Of a DNA stretch of 64,000 nt, positions 1-9,307 are shown one piece after another. Position 1 is the stretch's first letter. The number at the start of each line of letters is the position of its first letter. A model generated the notes under the pieces. It ran no database searches. It saw only the letters and a list, made by a program, of their open reading frames with translations, and was not told where the DNA came from. The position numbers were made by a program, and so were the translations under genes. The stretch is from Neobacillus ginsengisoli (GTDB lineage: Bacteria; Bacillota; Bacilli; Bacillales_B; DSM-18226): positions 248,001-312,000 of the forward strand of contig NZ_JAUSTW010000003.1 of the NCBI RefSeq assembly GCF_030813055.1, read 5' to 3'.

Positions 1-190
1 GACGATAAACAAATAATACGGTAGAGCTTTGAAAATCCCCTTGTCCCAAAAAAGTTTGAATGACTTTTACTGGTGGAATCTTAAGTGAACCTGTATTTAA
101 ACTTACAAGTACAGCTGCGATACTAATAAAACTAAATACAGTGGTGACAATAAAAGCCCTCTTGGTGTCTTGGTCCATACGGTATTTCAC
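1..190 (-). CDS. FecCD-family siderophore ABC permease (partial)
   Basis: This is the N-terminal end of a second FecCD-type inner-membrane permease; the rest lies beyond the left edge. Translation from GTG at 190 gives a short cytoplasmic lead (VKYRMDQDTKRAF) and a first hydrophobic helix, ending at an in-frame position at base 1. The start is supported by an AGGGAGG ribosome binding site nine bases upstream. The GTG directly follows the TAA of the upstream permease (191-193), so the two are co-translated partners, as in FhuB/FhuG or FeuB/FeuC heterodimers. Substrate cannot be read from the sequence; the Fur sites upstream point to ferric siderophore uptake. Confidence 0.8.
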   Translation of the reverse strand, partial: MKYRMDQDTKRAFIVTTVFSFISIAAVLVSLNTGSLKIPPVKVIQTFLGQGDFQSSTVLFVYR

Positions 191-1225
191 TTATAAGTCC
201 CTCCCTGTTTTTCGCGCAATATATAGAAAGAAAGGGACTCCTACAAGTGCTGTCATCATTCCGATAGCTAGCTCACGAGGCGGATCAACCATCCTAGCTC
301 CTAAGTCGGCCAAAATTAATAATATAGCTCCTAGCAATGCTGACATTGGAATAATCAGCTGATAATTCCCGCCAACTAACTTTCTTGAAATATGAGGAAT
401 GACAAGTCCGACAAATCCAATGGAACCAACAGCTGAAACGGAAACCCCTGCTAAAATGACAGCTGCTGTTATCCCTAATATTCTGACACGATTTGTTTTA
501 ACTCCCAAATTTGCTGCGATATCATCACCGAGCGATATAAGCGAGACGGATCGTCCTAAAAGCATTCCCCAAGTAATAGTAATAAGAATAATGGGAACTA
601 ATACTTTCAAGTAACTCCATTTAATCCCAGCGAGTCCTCCTGCATACCAAAAAGCTAAGTCTTGACTAAGATCATAGTAAATAGCAACTCCTGAGCTAAT
701 TGAATGTAGAAATGCAGCCACTACTGCACCTGAAATAGTAAGTCTAATTGGAGTTAAACCTCCAGGAGAAGCTGAGCCAATCATAAAAATCATCAAAGTG
801 CTTAATAAAGCTCCAATAAATGAAAAAACCATCAAAAGAGAGTAAGGGATACTAGGAAAAAACGCGAAACAAAGTGCAACCACAAGCATTGCGCCCCCGT
901 TAATCCCAAGAATTCCAGCATCAGCTAATGGATTCCGTGTTATTCCCTGCATTAATGCTCCTGCTACAGCAAATGCCGCTCCAATAACGGCAGCACCAAT
1001 AACACGTGGAAGACGCAGTTCGTGAATAATCTGTTGCTGTGTCAATTTTGGGTTATAATCAAATATAGCAGACCAAACAGTATGGAAAGTTAACTGCTTT
1101 GATCCAAATGTTACAGCTAAAAACATGCAAATTAATACTCCTAAAATAATCAAAATGAAAAGAATAGTAATTAAATAATTCCGAATATTGATTTTGATGA
1201 TTCTTGAAGAAAAGCTGTTTAACAT
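191..1225 (-). CDS. FecCD-family iron-siderophore ABC transporter permease
   Basis: A polytopic membrane permease of the FecCD/BtuC family (about 344 residues, normal length). Family marks are visible: an LRLPRV segment before the second helix, GITRNPLADAGILGINGG, a FVGLVIPHISR motif that contacts the ATPase, and a DPPRELAIGM C-terminal segment. The usual first ATG at 1234 lies inside the Shine-Dalgarno AAAGGATG, so the in-frame ATG at 1225 with eight-base spacing is the better start. It is first in an operon with a second permease and has a Fur-controlled promoter upstream. The binding protein and ATPase are not in the window, so the siderophore is unknown. Confidence 0.9.
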   Translation of the reverse strand: MLNSFSSRIIKINIRNYLITILFILIILGVLICMFLAVTFGSKQLTFHTVWSAIFDYNPKLTQQQIIHELRLPRVIGAAVIGAAFAVAGALMQGITRNPLADAGILGINGGAMLVVALCFAFFPSIPYSLLMVFSFIGALLSTLMIFMIGSASPGGLTPIRLTISGAVVAAFLHSISSGVAIYYDLSQDLAFWYAGGLAGIKWSYLKVLVPIILITITWGMLLGRSVSLISLGDDIAANLGVKTNRVRILGITAAVILAGVSVSAVGSIGFVGLVIPHISRKLVGGNYQLIIPMSALLGAILLILADLGARMVDPPRELAIGMMTALVGVPFFLYIARKTGRDL

Positions 1226-1340
1226 AAAACTCATCCTTTATTTTAAATAAATATGTAATAAATAAAATTACATAAAACTCCACCATCCATTCATGTGTTT
1301 TCCAAATGAATTTCTATGCTTTTAATCTTCTCAAAGATAA

Positions 1341-1403
1341 TTGAAAATGATAATCTTTATCAATTGCATTATTATCTTAAAATATACAATGTTTATCTGT
1401 CAA
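1341..1403 (-). promoter_or_regulatory. SigA promoter with overlapping Fur box for the FecCD operon
   Basis: On the minus strand a TTGACA -35 (1398-1403) is followed after 17-18 bases by a TAAGAT -10 (1374-1379). Immediately downstream, over the expected start site, is a Fur-type dyad at 1342-1362 that reads TGATAAAGATTATCA in its core, close to the 7-1-7 TGATAAT/ATTATCA consensus. The layout predicts repression by Fur-Fe(II). Confidence 0.75.
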
Positions 1404-1455
1404 CGCTTAATTAAAAATTATTTTCAACAGAATTTTGAACAAAAATTTTTATAAA

Positions 1456-1498
1456 TGAAAATGATTATCATAATTATCATTGATAACCATTATCATTT
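1456..1498. promoter_or_regulatory. Second cluster of tandem Fur-like boxes
   Basis: About 60 bases upstream of the -35 are overlapping copies of the Fur half-site pattern (TGATTATCATAATTATCA followed by TGATAACCATTATCA). No plus-strand gene starts nearby, so they either extend Fur polymer binding upstream of the FecCD promoter or are left from a lost divergent iron gene. Confidence 0.55.
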
Positions 1499-1551
1499 AG
1501 ACTGAAAAAAGAATATATATGTACTAAAAATTTGAGCTTATCCTAATAACA

Positions 1552-1586
1552 AAAACCTTATCAACTTTTTTGGTTGATAAGGTTTT
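1552..1586 (-). terminator. Rho-independent terminator after floT
   Basis: A perfect 14-bp stem (AAAACCTTATCAAC with GTTGATAAGGTTTT) and 7-base loop, with T runs on both strands. It sits just downstream of the floT stop and can terminate in both directions. Confidence 0.85.
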
Positions 1587-1592
1587 TTTTGT

Positions 1593-3110
1593 TTACGCTT
1601 CTTTCTTTTTGACTTCGTCTGTCAGTTCTTCAATGCTTCGTCTTACATTGGACTTTCCTGAATAGTTTTCAATCAGTTCCTTCACATCAATGCCGCTGGA
1701 AGCTTTTAATGACTCTTGGAGGCTTGCCATTAAGTTTGTTGCATAACCGGTGATTTTATTGGCGCCGCCATTTTCTCCGGAGCTTCCTGTATCAACAACA
1801 GTAATTTTATCAATATTGGACAGCGGGCCGGCCACTTGCTTCGCATATTCAGGAAGCATTTTGATCACCATATCCAGGATGGCCGCTTGACCGAACTGTT
1901 CGAAGGCTTCGGCAATTTTTTCCTTTGCTTCGGCTTCCGCTAAACCTTTTAAGCGGATGATTTCGGCTTCTGATTGCCCCTGAGCCTTTTGTGCTTCCGC
2001 TTTTGCCGTACCATCGAGACGAATCCGTTCGGCCTCTGCTTTTGCCATTGCTTCGACGCGATATTTATTGGCTTCTGCCTCTGCAAATTGTTTTGCCTTA
2101 TCTGCAGCAGCTGCTTGTTCAACCGCATAACGGTCCGCATCTGCTTTTTTCTTCACTTCGGAATCGTATTGACGTTCACGGCGGAGAATTTCTTTTTCCT
2201 CAAGTTCGATTTGTTTTTGTCTTTCGATAATCTTGATTTGCATTTCCTGCTCTGTTACATCCTGTTTTGCCCTTGCACTTTCAAGATCATAAGCTTGGTC
2301 GGCACGTGCTTTTGCGATATCCTGTTCACGGCGGAACTCGGCAATTTTCAACTGATTGATTTTCTCCGCTTCCGCGATTTCTGTTGCCCGCTCTAATTCG
2401 GAGCGCTTCGCTTCTTTTGCCGCTTCCGCTTTTTTAATCCGTGTTTCTTTTTCCGCTTCTGCTGTTGCGATGTCGGCATCTCTTCTTACTTGGGCAATCC
2501 GCGGTTTACCGAGAGATTCAAGGTAGCCGTTCTTATCTCTAACATCCTTTATCGTAAAAGAAACAATGACTAATCCCATTTTAGCAAGATCCTGTGAAGC
2601 AACCCTTTGGACCTCCTGGGAGAACTTGTCGCGATTTTTGTATATTTCTTCAACCGTCATCGATCCCAGAATTGAACGCAAATGGCCTTCAAGGACTTCC
2701 CTTGCTTCATTTTCCCGATCTTCCTTTGGCTTTCCAAGGTACTGTTCCGCTGCTGTCGCAATTTCACTAATGGAGCCGCCAATTTTGATAATTGCCACGC
2801 CATCGGCCATGACCGGAACACCCTGTTCAGTGTAGACCTCGGGGGTTGTTACTTCCAGCTTGCTTGAAAGCAAACTTAGCGGCTTTGCCTGTTGAAAAAC
2901 AGGTAAAATAAAGCTGCCTCCTCCGCGGATGATTTTTATTTTATTGCCCGCTTCATCGACATGGACATTCCCGCTGCCCAAAAAGCTTCCGGTGACGATC
3001 AGCGCCTCATCAGGTCCTGCTGTTTTGTACTTTGTGATAAAAACCCCGATTAAGGCAATGATTATTAACACAACAATCCCGATAATAATCCAAATAATGT
3101 TGAAATCCAT
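1593..3110 (-). CDS. floT: Flotillin (YuaG/FloT)
   Basis: A 505-residue flotillin, close to B. subtilis FloT. It has one N-terminal membrane helix (residues about 5-27), an SPFH/band-7 domain, then a long charged coiled coil full of A/E/K repeats (EAEKETRIKKAEAAKEAK and similar, residues about 220-400) and a shorter C-terminal segment. FloT organises functional membrane microdomains and influences membrane fluidity, sporulation signalling and biofilm kinases. It starts with ATG behind a GGAGGG site and lies 14 bases after the NfeD-like gene, its usual operon partner (yuaF-floT), which together form a sigma-W-type unit in B. subtilis. Confidence 0.95.
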   Translation of the reverse strand: MDFNIIWIIIGIVVLIIIALIGVFITKYKTAGPDEALIVTGSFLGSGNVHVDEAGNKIKIIRGGGSFILPVFQQAKPLSLLSSKLEVTTPEVYTEQGVPVMADGVAIIKIGGSISEIATAAEQYLGKPKEDRENEAREVLEGHLRSILGSMTVEEIYKNRDKFSQEVQRVASQDLAKMGLVIVSFTIKDVRDKNGYLESLGKPRIAQVRRDADIATAEAEKETRIKKAEAAKEAKRSELERATEIAEAEKINQLKIAEFRREQDIAKARADQAYDLESARAKQDVTEQEMQIKIIERQKQIELEEKEILRRERQYDSEVKKKADADRYAVEQAAAADKAKQFAEAEANKYRVEAMAKAEAERIRLDGTAKAEAQKAQGQSEAEIIRLKGLAEAEAKEKIAEAFEQFGQAAILDMVIKMLPEYAKQVAGPLSNIDKITVVDTGSSGENGGANKITGYATNLMASLQESLKASSGIDVKELIENYSGKSNVRRSIEELTDEVKKKEA

Positions 3111-3124
3111 TTTTTTCTTCCCTC

Positions 3125-3670
3125 CTATAAAAACCTCTCTAATTCGTTTTGGGTTGATACGTGAAGGACCCCATTTTTACTATCGACAACAAGGACGCGC
3201 GTGCCATTTGGAATCGGCACGCGATCAAAGCTTGTCGCCGGTTTGGCAATTCTCCCGCTGATGCTGTCAATCATGACTTCCCCATAGCCATCCACAGGAA
3301 TGGCGGTAATAACGGTACCAATCCGTCCTCTTAAATCTGTTTCTTTATACACAAGCGATTCTTCAGCTGAAGATAATGGGATGAGAACGAAAATATTTAA
3401 TAATGACACAATAATGAAGGAAGTTGCCGCCGCGATTCCCATGATTACTAAATAATGGAATGAAGATAATCTCTCTAACAGATATCCCGTCGCTGAAAGT
3501 ATCGTCACAAAAGCAAAGAGCAAGACAGGATTCAGAAAATGAAGTCCTCCGTCTCCAACTCCCTGAAAATGAAAAACATCGGCAAACAATACAAACAAAA
3601 CCGTCAATACGCCGGAAATAATTAATCCGTACAAATAAATGGTTTCTAAAGGAATGCTGAAAGGTTCCAC
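3125..3670 (-). CDS. yuaF: NfeD-family membrane protein (YuaF-like)
   Basis: A 181-residue protein with about four N-terminal membrane helices (two near residues 10-30 and 45-65, two near 70-115) and a C-terminal OB-fold NfeD domain (GRIGTVITAIPVDGYGEVM, then GTRVLVVDSKNG). NfeD short forms are nearly always next to a flotillin, as here. The start is GTG at 3670, with a modest AAGGA site ten bases upstream; no better ATG exists. Function is assigned by family and context: partner of FloT in membrane microdomains and envelope stress. Confidence 0.85.
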   Translation of the reverse strand: MEPFSIPLETIYLYGLIISGVLTVLFVLFADVFHFQGVGDGGLHFLNPVLLFAFVTILSATGYLLERLSSFHYLVIMGIAAATSFIIVSLLNIFVLIPLSSAEESLVYKETDLRGRIGTVITAIPVDGYGEVMIDSISGRIAKPATSFDRVPIPNGTRVLVVDSKNGVLHVSTQNELERFL

Positions 3671-3864
3671 CTGAGATCAGTCCTTATTTTTCGATTCAAA
3701 AAATTAATAAAACATTCGAATGCATTAAGTGCACATTTCATTCAAATTTTTGGCATCCGTCCCCTTCCTATGTGTACAGATGAATATACGGATTCCGAAT
3801 GGAAAAGATTCACTTTTTCAAGGAGTTTTTTTGAAAAAAATTCCTTTAATTTAACTGTTCGAGA

Positions 3865-3979
3865 GTTTGGTACTACTTTTGGGCAGTTTTGTACTAGTAT
3901 TGAGGAGTTTTGTATTCTTTCAAAATTGTTTTGTACCTTTTCTTAAGGTTTTTGTACTTATTTTTAAGTTTTTTGCATT
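3865..3979. repeat. Six-copy degenerate tandem array, about 21-bp period
   Basis: Six copies of a GTTTTGTACT-like unit start at 3865, 3886, 3907, 3928, 3948 and 3968, so the spacing is 21, 21, 21, 20 and 20 bases. The last copy has decayed to GTTTTTTGCATT. The array lies in the 372-base gap between yuaF and the cystine ABC operon. The plus frame through it is open but has no credible ribosome site; that openness follows from a period divisible by three, so I do not call a gene. Confidence 0.7.
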
Positions 3980-4042
3980 TTTAGATAATTATTACCAAAA
4001 TCAACACATAAAAAAAGTGTCATGGTCCCAGACCACAACACC

Positions 4043-4783
4043 TTACTGAATCATATTCAAAAACTTCTTCGTCCGTTCTTCTTTCGGATGATTAAAAATT
4101 TCTTCAGGTTTATTTCTCTCCACGATGACGCCCTGATCCATAAAGATAACTTCATCCGCAGCCTCACGGGCAAAGCGCATTTCATGGGTAACGACGATCA
4201 TCGTCATCCCTTCTTGAGCAAGGTCCTTCATTACTTTCAGGACCTCACCAACAAGCTCGGGGTCAAGCGCGGAAGTCGGTTCATCAAACAGCATCACCTC
4301 AGGCTCCATGGCAAGCGCTCGTGCAATCCCGACACGCTGCTGCTGACCGCCCGATAGCTGGGCAGGGTAATAATCTTGTTTTTCACCAAGGCCTACTTTT
4401 TCTAATAGCGCGACTGCTTTTTTCCGAGCCGCTTCCTTCCCTTCATTTTTAACAATGACCGGACCCTCCATGACATTTTCAAGGGCTGTCTTATGAGGGA
4501 ATAAATTATAGTTTTGAAAAACCATCCCCGTTAACCTGCGGAAGGAAGCGATATTTTTCTTGGAAACAGCGTGTGAAAAATCGAGATTCTGACCTTCGAT
4601 GGAGATTAAGCCATTGGTTGGTGTTTCTAAAACATTTAAACAGCGCAGCATGGTCGTTTTTCCCGAACCGGATGGCCCAATCACGACAACAACCTTGCCT
4701 TTTTCAACCTCAATATTAATGCCTTTTAATACTTCTAAATCACCAAACTGCTTATATAGTCCTTTAATTGAAATCATTGTCAT
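4043..4783 (-). CDS. tcyC: Polar amino acid ABC transporter ATPase (TcyC-like, cystine)
   Basis: A 246-residue ABC ATPase. Walker A is GPSGSGKTT near residue 38, the signature is LSGGQQQR, Walker B is [14 protein letters not shown], and the switch histidine is in VVTHEM. Length and sequence match the GlnQ/HisP/TcyC branch. It is the last gene of a binding protein-permease-ATPase operon, 12 bases after the permease. Cystine is suggested by the strong likeness of the binding protein to TcyA, but other amino acids are possible. Confidence 0.85.
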   Translation of the reverse strand: MTMISIKGLYKQFGDLEVLKGINIEVEKGKVVVVIGPSGSGKTTMLRCLNVLETPTNGLISIEGQNLDFSHAVSKKNIASFRRLTGMVFQNYNLFPHKTALENVMEGPVIVKNEGKEAARKKAVALLEKVGLGEKQDYYPAQLSGGQQQRVGIARALAMEPEVMLFDEPTSALDPELVGEVLKVMKDLAQEGMTMIVVTHEMRFAREAADEVIFMDQGVIVERNKPEEIFNHPKEERTKKFLNMIQ

Positions 4784-4795
4784 TCTCCCTCTTCT

Positions 4796-5494
4796 CTAAG
4801 ACACGTACCGGTCCAGTTTCTTTTCCATCATTTGTTGAAGGATGGAAAGGAAAAAGCAGATGACCCAATAAATAAGCGCCGCTTCTGTATAAACCAATAA
4901 GTATTCATAGTTGGTTGAAGCGATTTCCTGTGCCTTTCGAAACATCTCTGTTAGAAGAACCAGTGATGCTAAAGATGTATCCTTTACAAGACTAATAAAT
5001 GAATTGGATAATGGCGGTATCGATACACGTGCAGCTTGTGGGAGTATAATTCTCCGCAAAACTTGTGAATAGGACATCCCAATTGAATAGCCTGCTTCCC
5101 ATTGTCCTTTCGGAATTGAAATAATCGCCGCACGGATGATTTCTGATCCATAGGCACCTACACTTAGCGAAAAGCCGATAATAGCAGCAATATAGGAATC
5201 CAAGGTAATCCCGATCGTAGGCAGCCCGTAAAAAATGATAAATAACTGTACTAACAAAGGTGTTCCGCGAATGGCTGACACATAGACTCTTGCAATACTT
5301 TGAAGTATTTTACTTTGAGAAATACGGGCAAGCGCTGTTAAGACGGCAAAAATCAAACCGATGACAAAGGTAATCAACGTCAACGGTATTGTATAAAAAA
5401 TAGCCCCTTTCAAAAGGGGCAGAAAGGAACTTTGAGCTATATCGACTAATCTGGCTGTTCTTTCCGGGTCAGCAAAAATACTATTTAAGTACAT
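4796..5494 (-). CDS. tcyB: Polar amino acid ABC transporter permease (TcyB-like)
   Basis: A His/Glu/Gln/Arg-type permease with about five membrane helices and the EAA-loop sequence [22 protein letters not shown]. An upstream ATG at 5542 is open but lies well inside the preceding gene. The in-frame ATG at 5494 (MYLNSIF) gives 232 residues, the usual TcyB size, and overlaps the tcyA end by 14 bases, typical of translational coupling. Confidence 0.85.
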   Translation of the reverse strand: MYLNSIFADPERTARLVDIAQSSFLPLLKGAIFYTIPLTLITFVIGLIFAVLTALARISQSKILQSIARVYVSAIRGTPLLVQLFIIFYGLPTIGITLDSYIAAIIGFSLSVGAYGSEIIRAAIISIPKGQWEAGYSIGMSYSQVLRRIILPQAARVSIPPLSNSFISLVKDTSLASLVLLTEMFRKAQEIASTNYEYLLVYTEAALIYWVICFFLSILQQMMEKKLDRYVS

Positions 5495-6317
5495 CTTCAC
5501 CAAACCATTTCTCAGAGATTTTTTTATACGTGCCATCTGCAATGATATCTTTTATTGCTTTGTTAACGGCATCTTCAAGTGTAGTACTGTTTTTTCTAAA
5601 CATAAAACCGCTTTGAGAAGCATCAGCCGAAGTCGCAACAATTTTAACCGGAGCATCAGGCTTTTGTTTTTTGAAATCTAAAAATGAAAGCTTATCATTT
5701 ACCGTAACATCAACACGTTTTGAAGTTAGCAGCTGGATCGCTTGGTCGAAGCCTTCGACCCCAACAATCGTAGCACCATTTTTCTTAGCGATATCTGCAT
5801 AGTTACTTGTTAATGATTGAGCAGATTTTAACCCTTTCATATCCTCAAATTTTTTCACCTTATTGTTATCACTGCTTGCAATAAGAACGGCAGCTGATGA
5901 GATATATGGAGAAGAAAAATCGTATTTTACCTGACGGTCCGGGCGAATCCCTACTTCGTTAGCAATCATATCAAAACGCTTAGCATCTAATCCCGCAAAC
6001 ATCGCATCCCACTGAGTTTCCTTGAATTCAGGTGTCACGCCGATACGTTTCGCAACTTCGGTCGCAAGCTCAACGTCAAAACCGGTTAATTTACCATTTT
6101 TATCATGGAACGTAAATGGAGCATATGTACCTTCTGTCCCAATTAATAACTTTCCGTTTGCTTTCACTTGTTTTAATAGATCACCGCTTGTATCCTTTTG
6201 GGCGGTTTGCTTGTTATCTGTTTTCTTCGAAGTATCTGTAGCGTTACTTGTGCCGCATGCAGATAAAACAACCATAAAACTGAGTAAAAGTGCAAAAATT
6301 GCGGTTAGCTTTTTCAT
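5481..6317 (-). CDS. tcyA: Cystine-type substrate-binding lipoprotein (TcyA-like)
   Basis: A 278-residue extracellular solute-binding protein of family 3. The N-terminus is a lipoprotein signal with lipobox LSAC (Cys near residue 21). Hallmarks shared with TcyA are [40 protein letters not shown] and the C-terminal SEKWFGEDV. It captures the ligand outside the membrane and hands it to TcyB. It is first in its operon behind a strong AGGGGG site. TcyA-like identity is by motif likeness; cystine as ligand is inferred. Confidence 0.85.
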   Translation of the reverse strand: MKKLTAIFALLLSFMVVLSACGTSNATDTSKKTDNKQTAQKDTSGDLLKQVKANGKLLIGTEGTYAPFTFHDKNGKLTGFDVELATEVAKRIGVTPEFKETQWDAMFAGLDAKRFDMIANEVGIRPDRQVKYDFSSPYISSAAVLIASSDNNKVKKFEDMKGLKSAQSLTSNYADIAKKNGATIVGVEGFDQAIQLLTSKRVDVTVNDKLSFLDFKKQKPDAPVKIVATSADASQSGFMFRKNSTTLEDAVNKAIKDIIADGTYKKISEKWFGEDVLK

Positions 6318-6447
6318 TATTAATCCCCCTAATTCTGAGTGTATTTCTCGGATTTATTAATCATAGTACATCCTTTCTTTTCTGTCAAAGGAAAAATAAA
6401 GGAAACAATTATATTTTACCCAATAATGAAAAATTCATGTTCACTAC

Positions 6448-6478
6448 AAAAAAACCTACCTGGGAAATCCCTGATAGG
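6448..6478 (-). terminator. Terminator after the amino acid antiporter gene
   Basis: On the minus strand an imperfect hairpin (CCTATCAGGG / CCCAGGTAGG, loop ATTT) is followed by TTTTTTT. It lies 10 bases after the antiporter stop and before the tcyABC promoter region. Confidence 0.75.
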
Positions 6479-6488
6479 TGGAGAATCT

Positions 6489-7925
6489 TTAAGCTGATAA
6501 TGGCTTTTTTTGCGTTTGTTTTTGCTTTACCTTTACACTGTTTTTCTTAATCGGGCCATAAAAGAATAATCCACTGGCCAATAATATCATCCCGTAGGTA
6601 AATGTTTTAATGTCTGCAGTTCCTGCTATTATAACCCAAACGGAATAAATGGTAGCAAGAATGGCGATGATCCCATCTGCAATTCTTGATTTATCCCCTT
6701 TATATGTTTCACCTGTGATGACCAATTTAAGCTGATAAACAGATGAAATTAAATAGGGTACGAGATAGGCAAGGGTGGCAATCAAAACAACAAAGTCAAA
6801 AGCGCCTGAAATCGATTTTGATACCGTTGAAAAAATAAATAATTGTCCGAGCCCGTTTGTAACTAGCAAGGAGAGCAATGGTAAACCTTTTTTGTTTTCC
6901 TTTAGAAAAACCGGGAGAAATAAACCTTGTTTTGCCGCTTGATGGGGAACTTCAGCACTTAACATTACCCAGCCTATGGTTGAGCCAATTAAACTGATTA
7001 AGCCAATACCCGCTAAAAATTTGCCGCCAATTGGTCCTAATACGGTTTGGATCGCATCAATTAATGGTTTACCGGAGTGAATGAGTGTTTTTTGGTCTAA
7101 CATCCCCATCACAAGGGTACTAATACCGATATAAATACCAAGAGCAATAAATAAACCAAGCATTGTCGCACGTTTCACATCTGATTGTTTTTTAGCACGT
7201 GAGGCAAAGACGACAGCTGATTCAACTCCGATAAATGCCCATAATGTATTGATTGCTGCATTGTTGACCTGTTTCATTAACCCAACTGCATGCCCTGCAC
7301 CATCCAGTCTCGTTGCCATAAACGGAAGCATATTGCTTTTTTGAAAGGCAAATAGACCAACGATGATAAACACTAAAAAGCCAATAACCTTTGCAGCTGT
7401 TGCGGAAAAATTTAACTTTCCTGCGCTCTCCATACCCCGCAGGATGATGAAGTGAGTTCCCCAGAGAAGAAGGGAACAAACGATAAACGTTAACCCATTT
7501 CCTACTTTTAAAGTGAAATTGCCAATCGTAAACCACTTAGCCTCACTTGTTAAAATCGGGAAAAATGTAGATAAATACCCTGCAAACGTTGTGATAATTG
7601 CAACATTTCCTGCAAGATTTCCAACCCAGTAGCCCCATGATGACATAAAACCCGATAAAATCGAAGCCTGTGACCCTGATTTAAAAATTTCTTTTGCGTA
7701 AATCTGAGGACCACCTGTTAAGTTTGGCTTGCGAATTGCCAGGTTTCCAAACACAAGTGCCAGCATAAGTACACCGAATCCGGTCATCAGCCAGGCTAAT
7801 ATCACACCGGCAGGACTAGCTGCTTCAGATAAAGAACGAGGCAGCATAAAAATTCCTGAACCAACCATATTTCCAACGACAAGAGCCGTTAATACCCATA
7901 AACCTAATTTATTTGAATTTTCCAT
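6489..7925 (-). CDS. APA-family basic amino acid antiporter/permease
   Basis: A 478-residue permease with about twelve membrane helices and the APC signature VGSGIFMLP in helix 1. It resembles the ArcD/YvsH arginine-ornithine or lysine antiporter branch (PQIYAKEIF, ASRAKKQSDVKRATMLG, a proton/exchange-type layout). A second member of the same family, arcD, sits at 30939-32354 in the arginine deiminase locus. This gene stands alone between two terminator hairpins. Substrate is probably a basic amino acid or polyamine, but that is inference. Confidence 0.8.
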   Translation of the reverse strand: MENSNKLGLWVLTALVVGNMVGSGIFMLPRSLSEAASPAGVILAWLMTGFGVLMLALVFGNLAIRKPNLTGGPQIYAKEIFKSGSQASILSGFMSSWGYWVGNLAGNVAIITTFAGYLSTFFPILTSEAKWFTIGNFTLKVGNGLTFIVCSLLLWGTHFIILRGMESAGKLNFSATAAKVIGFLVFIIVGLFAFQKSNMLPFMATRLDGAGHAVGLMKQVNNAAINTLWAFIGVESAVVFASRAKKQSDVKRATMLGLFIALGIYIGISTLVMGMLDQKTLIHSGKPLIDAIQTVLGPIGGKFLAGIGLISLIGSTIGWVMLSAEVPHQAAKQGLFLPVFLKENKKGLPLLSLLVTNGLGQLFIFSTVSKSISGAFDFVVLIATLAYLVPYLISSVYQLKLVITGETYKGDKSRIADGIIAILATIYSVWVIIAGTADIKTFTYGMILLASGLFFYGPIKKNSVKVKQKQTQKKPLSA

Positions 7926-8095
7926 GGTAAAATGCCCCTACATAAGATGTTGTTTTTCAAAGATGATGTCGAGCTTCCGTACTTAGGATAAGCCTGGAAC
8001 AAGACTTTGTCAATGAAAAATTTCACCTTGCTAAAGTGGTAGAGGATTAAAATAATACTTGTGCCTAACTGTTTCATTTTTGGGATGCAAATAAC

Positions 8096-8125
8096 AAAAA
8101 AGCACACGCTATTGTGTGCTTTTTT
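8096..8125. terminator. Bidirectional terminator hairpin
   Basis: GCACAC and GTGTGC pair around a six-base loop, flanked by an A run on the left and a T run on the right. It lies in the 465-base gap between the antiporter start and nadE; on the minus strand it can end nadE transcripts and insulate the antiporter promoter. The rest of the gap shows no convincing gene. Confidence 0.7.
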
Positions 8126-8390
8126 GTTGGAAAATAAAGAGTTAATGGTGTTTTTATTGTGTTTCACATACAAAAATCGCAGGGGAAACTTTGAAGGCAG
8201 AAAAAATATTAAAGGGTGTGAATTCGAGTGAATTATAGGTTGAAATGGTTCTTTAAGAAGGATTTCAAGGACATTACTCGCTCTATACACGCCTTAACTG
8301 TCCTTCAAAAGGGATTTCAAAACTGTGACTTGACTTGTAAAGCGGTTTACCCTTAATGTGGAAACCCCTTAGCAAGTGACCCCTTTTTTA

Positions 8391-9215
8391 CTATTCCTTC
8401 CACCAACTATCAAACATTGAAGCAGGCAGCCTTCGTTTATGCTCCGTAATGATGTAGCGCTGTTCAATTTTTTCAGCAACTCCGGTTGCAACGGATTTTC
8501 CTTCCAGATAATCATCGAGCTCATCATAGGTAATGCCCAGTTCTGTTTCGTCAGCCTGGCCCGGTTTTTTATCAAGCAAGTCAGCTGTAGGAACCTTTAA
8601 ATATAGCTGTTCGTCTGCACCAAGCTCTTTTAGCAATTCCTTTCCCTGACGCTTTGTTAAACCGGTTAACGGAAGAATATCCGCTCCGCCATCACCATAC
8701 TTCGTAAAGAAGCCGGTAACTGCTTCTGCCGCATGATCGGTGCCAATAACAAGAAAGCCTTCCATACCGCCGACTGCATATTGAGCAATCATTCTTACCC
8801 TGGCTTTAACATTACCTTTTTGAAAATCGCTTAACGGTTTATCCGTAGTTATGGAATTATATTCTTTTTGAACATCATCCACAGCCTCTTTGATATTAAA
8901 TGCATACTCACGGTCTGCTCGAATAAAGGCTAATGACCGTTTCGCATCCTCCTCATCCTGTTGGACACCGTAGGGTAAGCGGACAGCAATAAAGGTCGCT
9001 TCCTTCCCTTCACTCCGTAACTCCTCTACCGAAAGCTGGGCGAGACGCCCTGCCAGTGTGGAATCCTGCCCGCCGCTAATTCCGAGAACAAAGCCTTTTG
9101 CCTTTGCTTTTATTAAATAATTTTTTAAAAAGGCAATCCGTTTTCTAATCTCTTCTTTCGGTTGAATATCAGGATTCACATTTAATTCTTTCATAATCTG
9201 CTCTTGTAATGTCAT
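8391..9215 (-). CDS. nadE: NH3-dependent NAD+ synthetase
   Basis: A 274-residue NadE that amidates deamido-NAD+ with ammonia and ATP, the last step of NAD synthesis. The PP-loop is GISGGQDST near residue 47. Other conserved blocks are [37 protein letters not shown] and LTKRQG, and the C-terminal PASMFDSWW is as in B. subtilis NadE. The open frame extends to a TTG at 9230, but the GGAGG site fits the ATG at 9215 (eight-base spacing). It is the only gene in its unit. Confidence 0.95.
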   Translation of the reverse strand: MTLQEQIMKELNVNPDIQPKEEIRKRIAFLKNYLIKAKAKGFVLGISGGQDSTLAGRLAQLSVEELRSEGKEATFIAVRLPYGVQQDEEDAKRSLAFIRADREYAFNIKEAVDDVQKEYNSITTDKPLSDFQKGNVKARVRMIAQYAVGGMEGFLVIGTDHAAEAVTGFFTKYGDGGADILPLTGLTKRQGKELLKELGADEQLYLKVPTADLLDKKPGQADETELGITYDELDDYLEGKSVATGVAEKIEQRYIITEHKRRLPASMFDSWWKE

Positions 9216-9307
9216 CCACAAAGCCTCCAATCAAAAACCTAGTCAATATATGTAATGTACCACACCATTTATTAAAATTCTAAATTCGAGTACATCCAAA
9301 TTAAAAA

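Noticed and set aside
3867..4049. 60-codon plus frame of hydrophobic residues
   Set aside because: It is the translation of the 21-bp repeat array; its openness comes from a period divisible by three.
7904..8290. 128-codon minus frame before the antiporter
   Set aside because: No ribosome site, runs through a terminator hairpin, composition unlike protein, and overlaps the real gene start.
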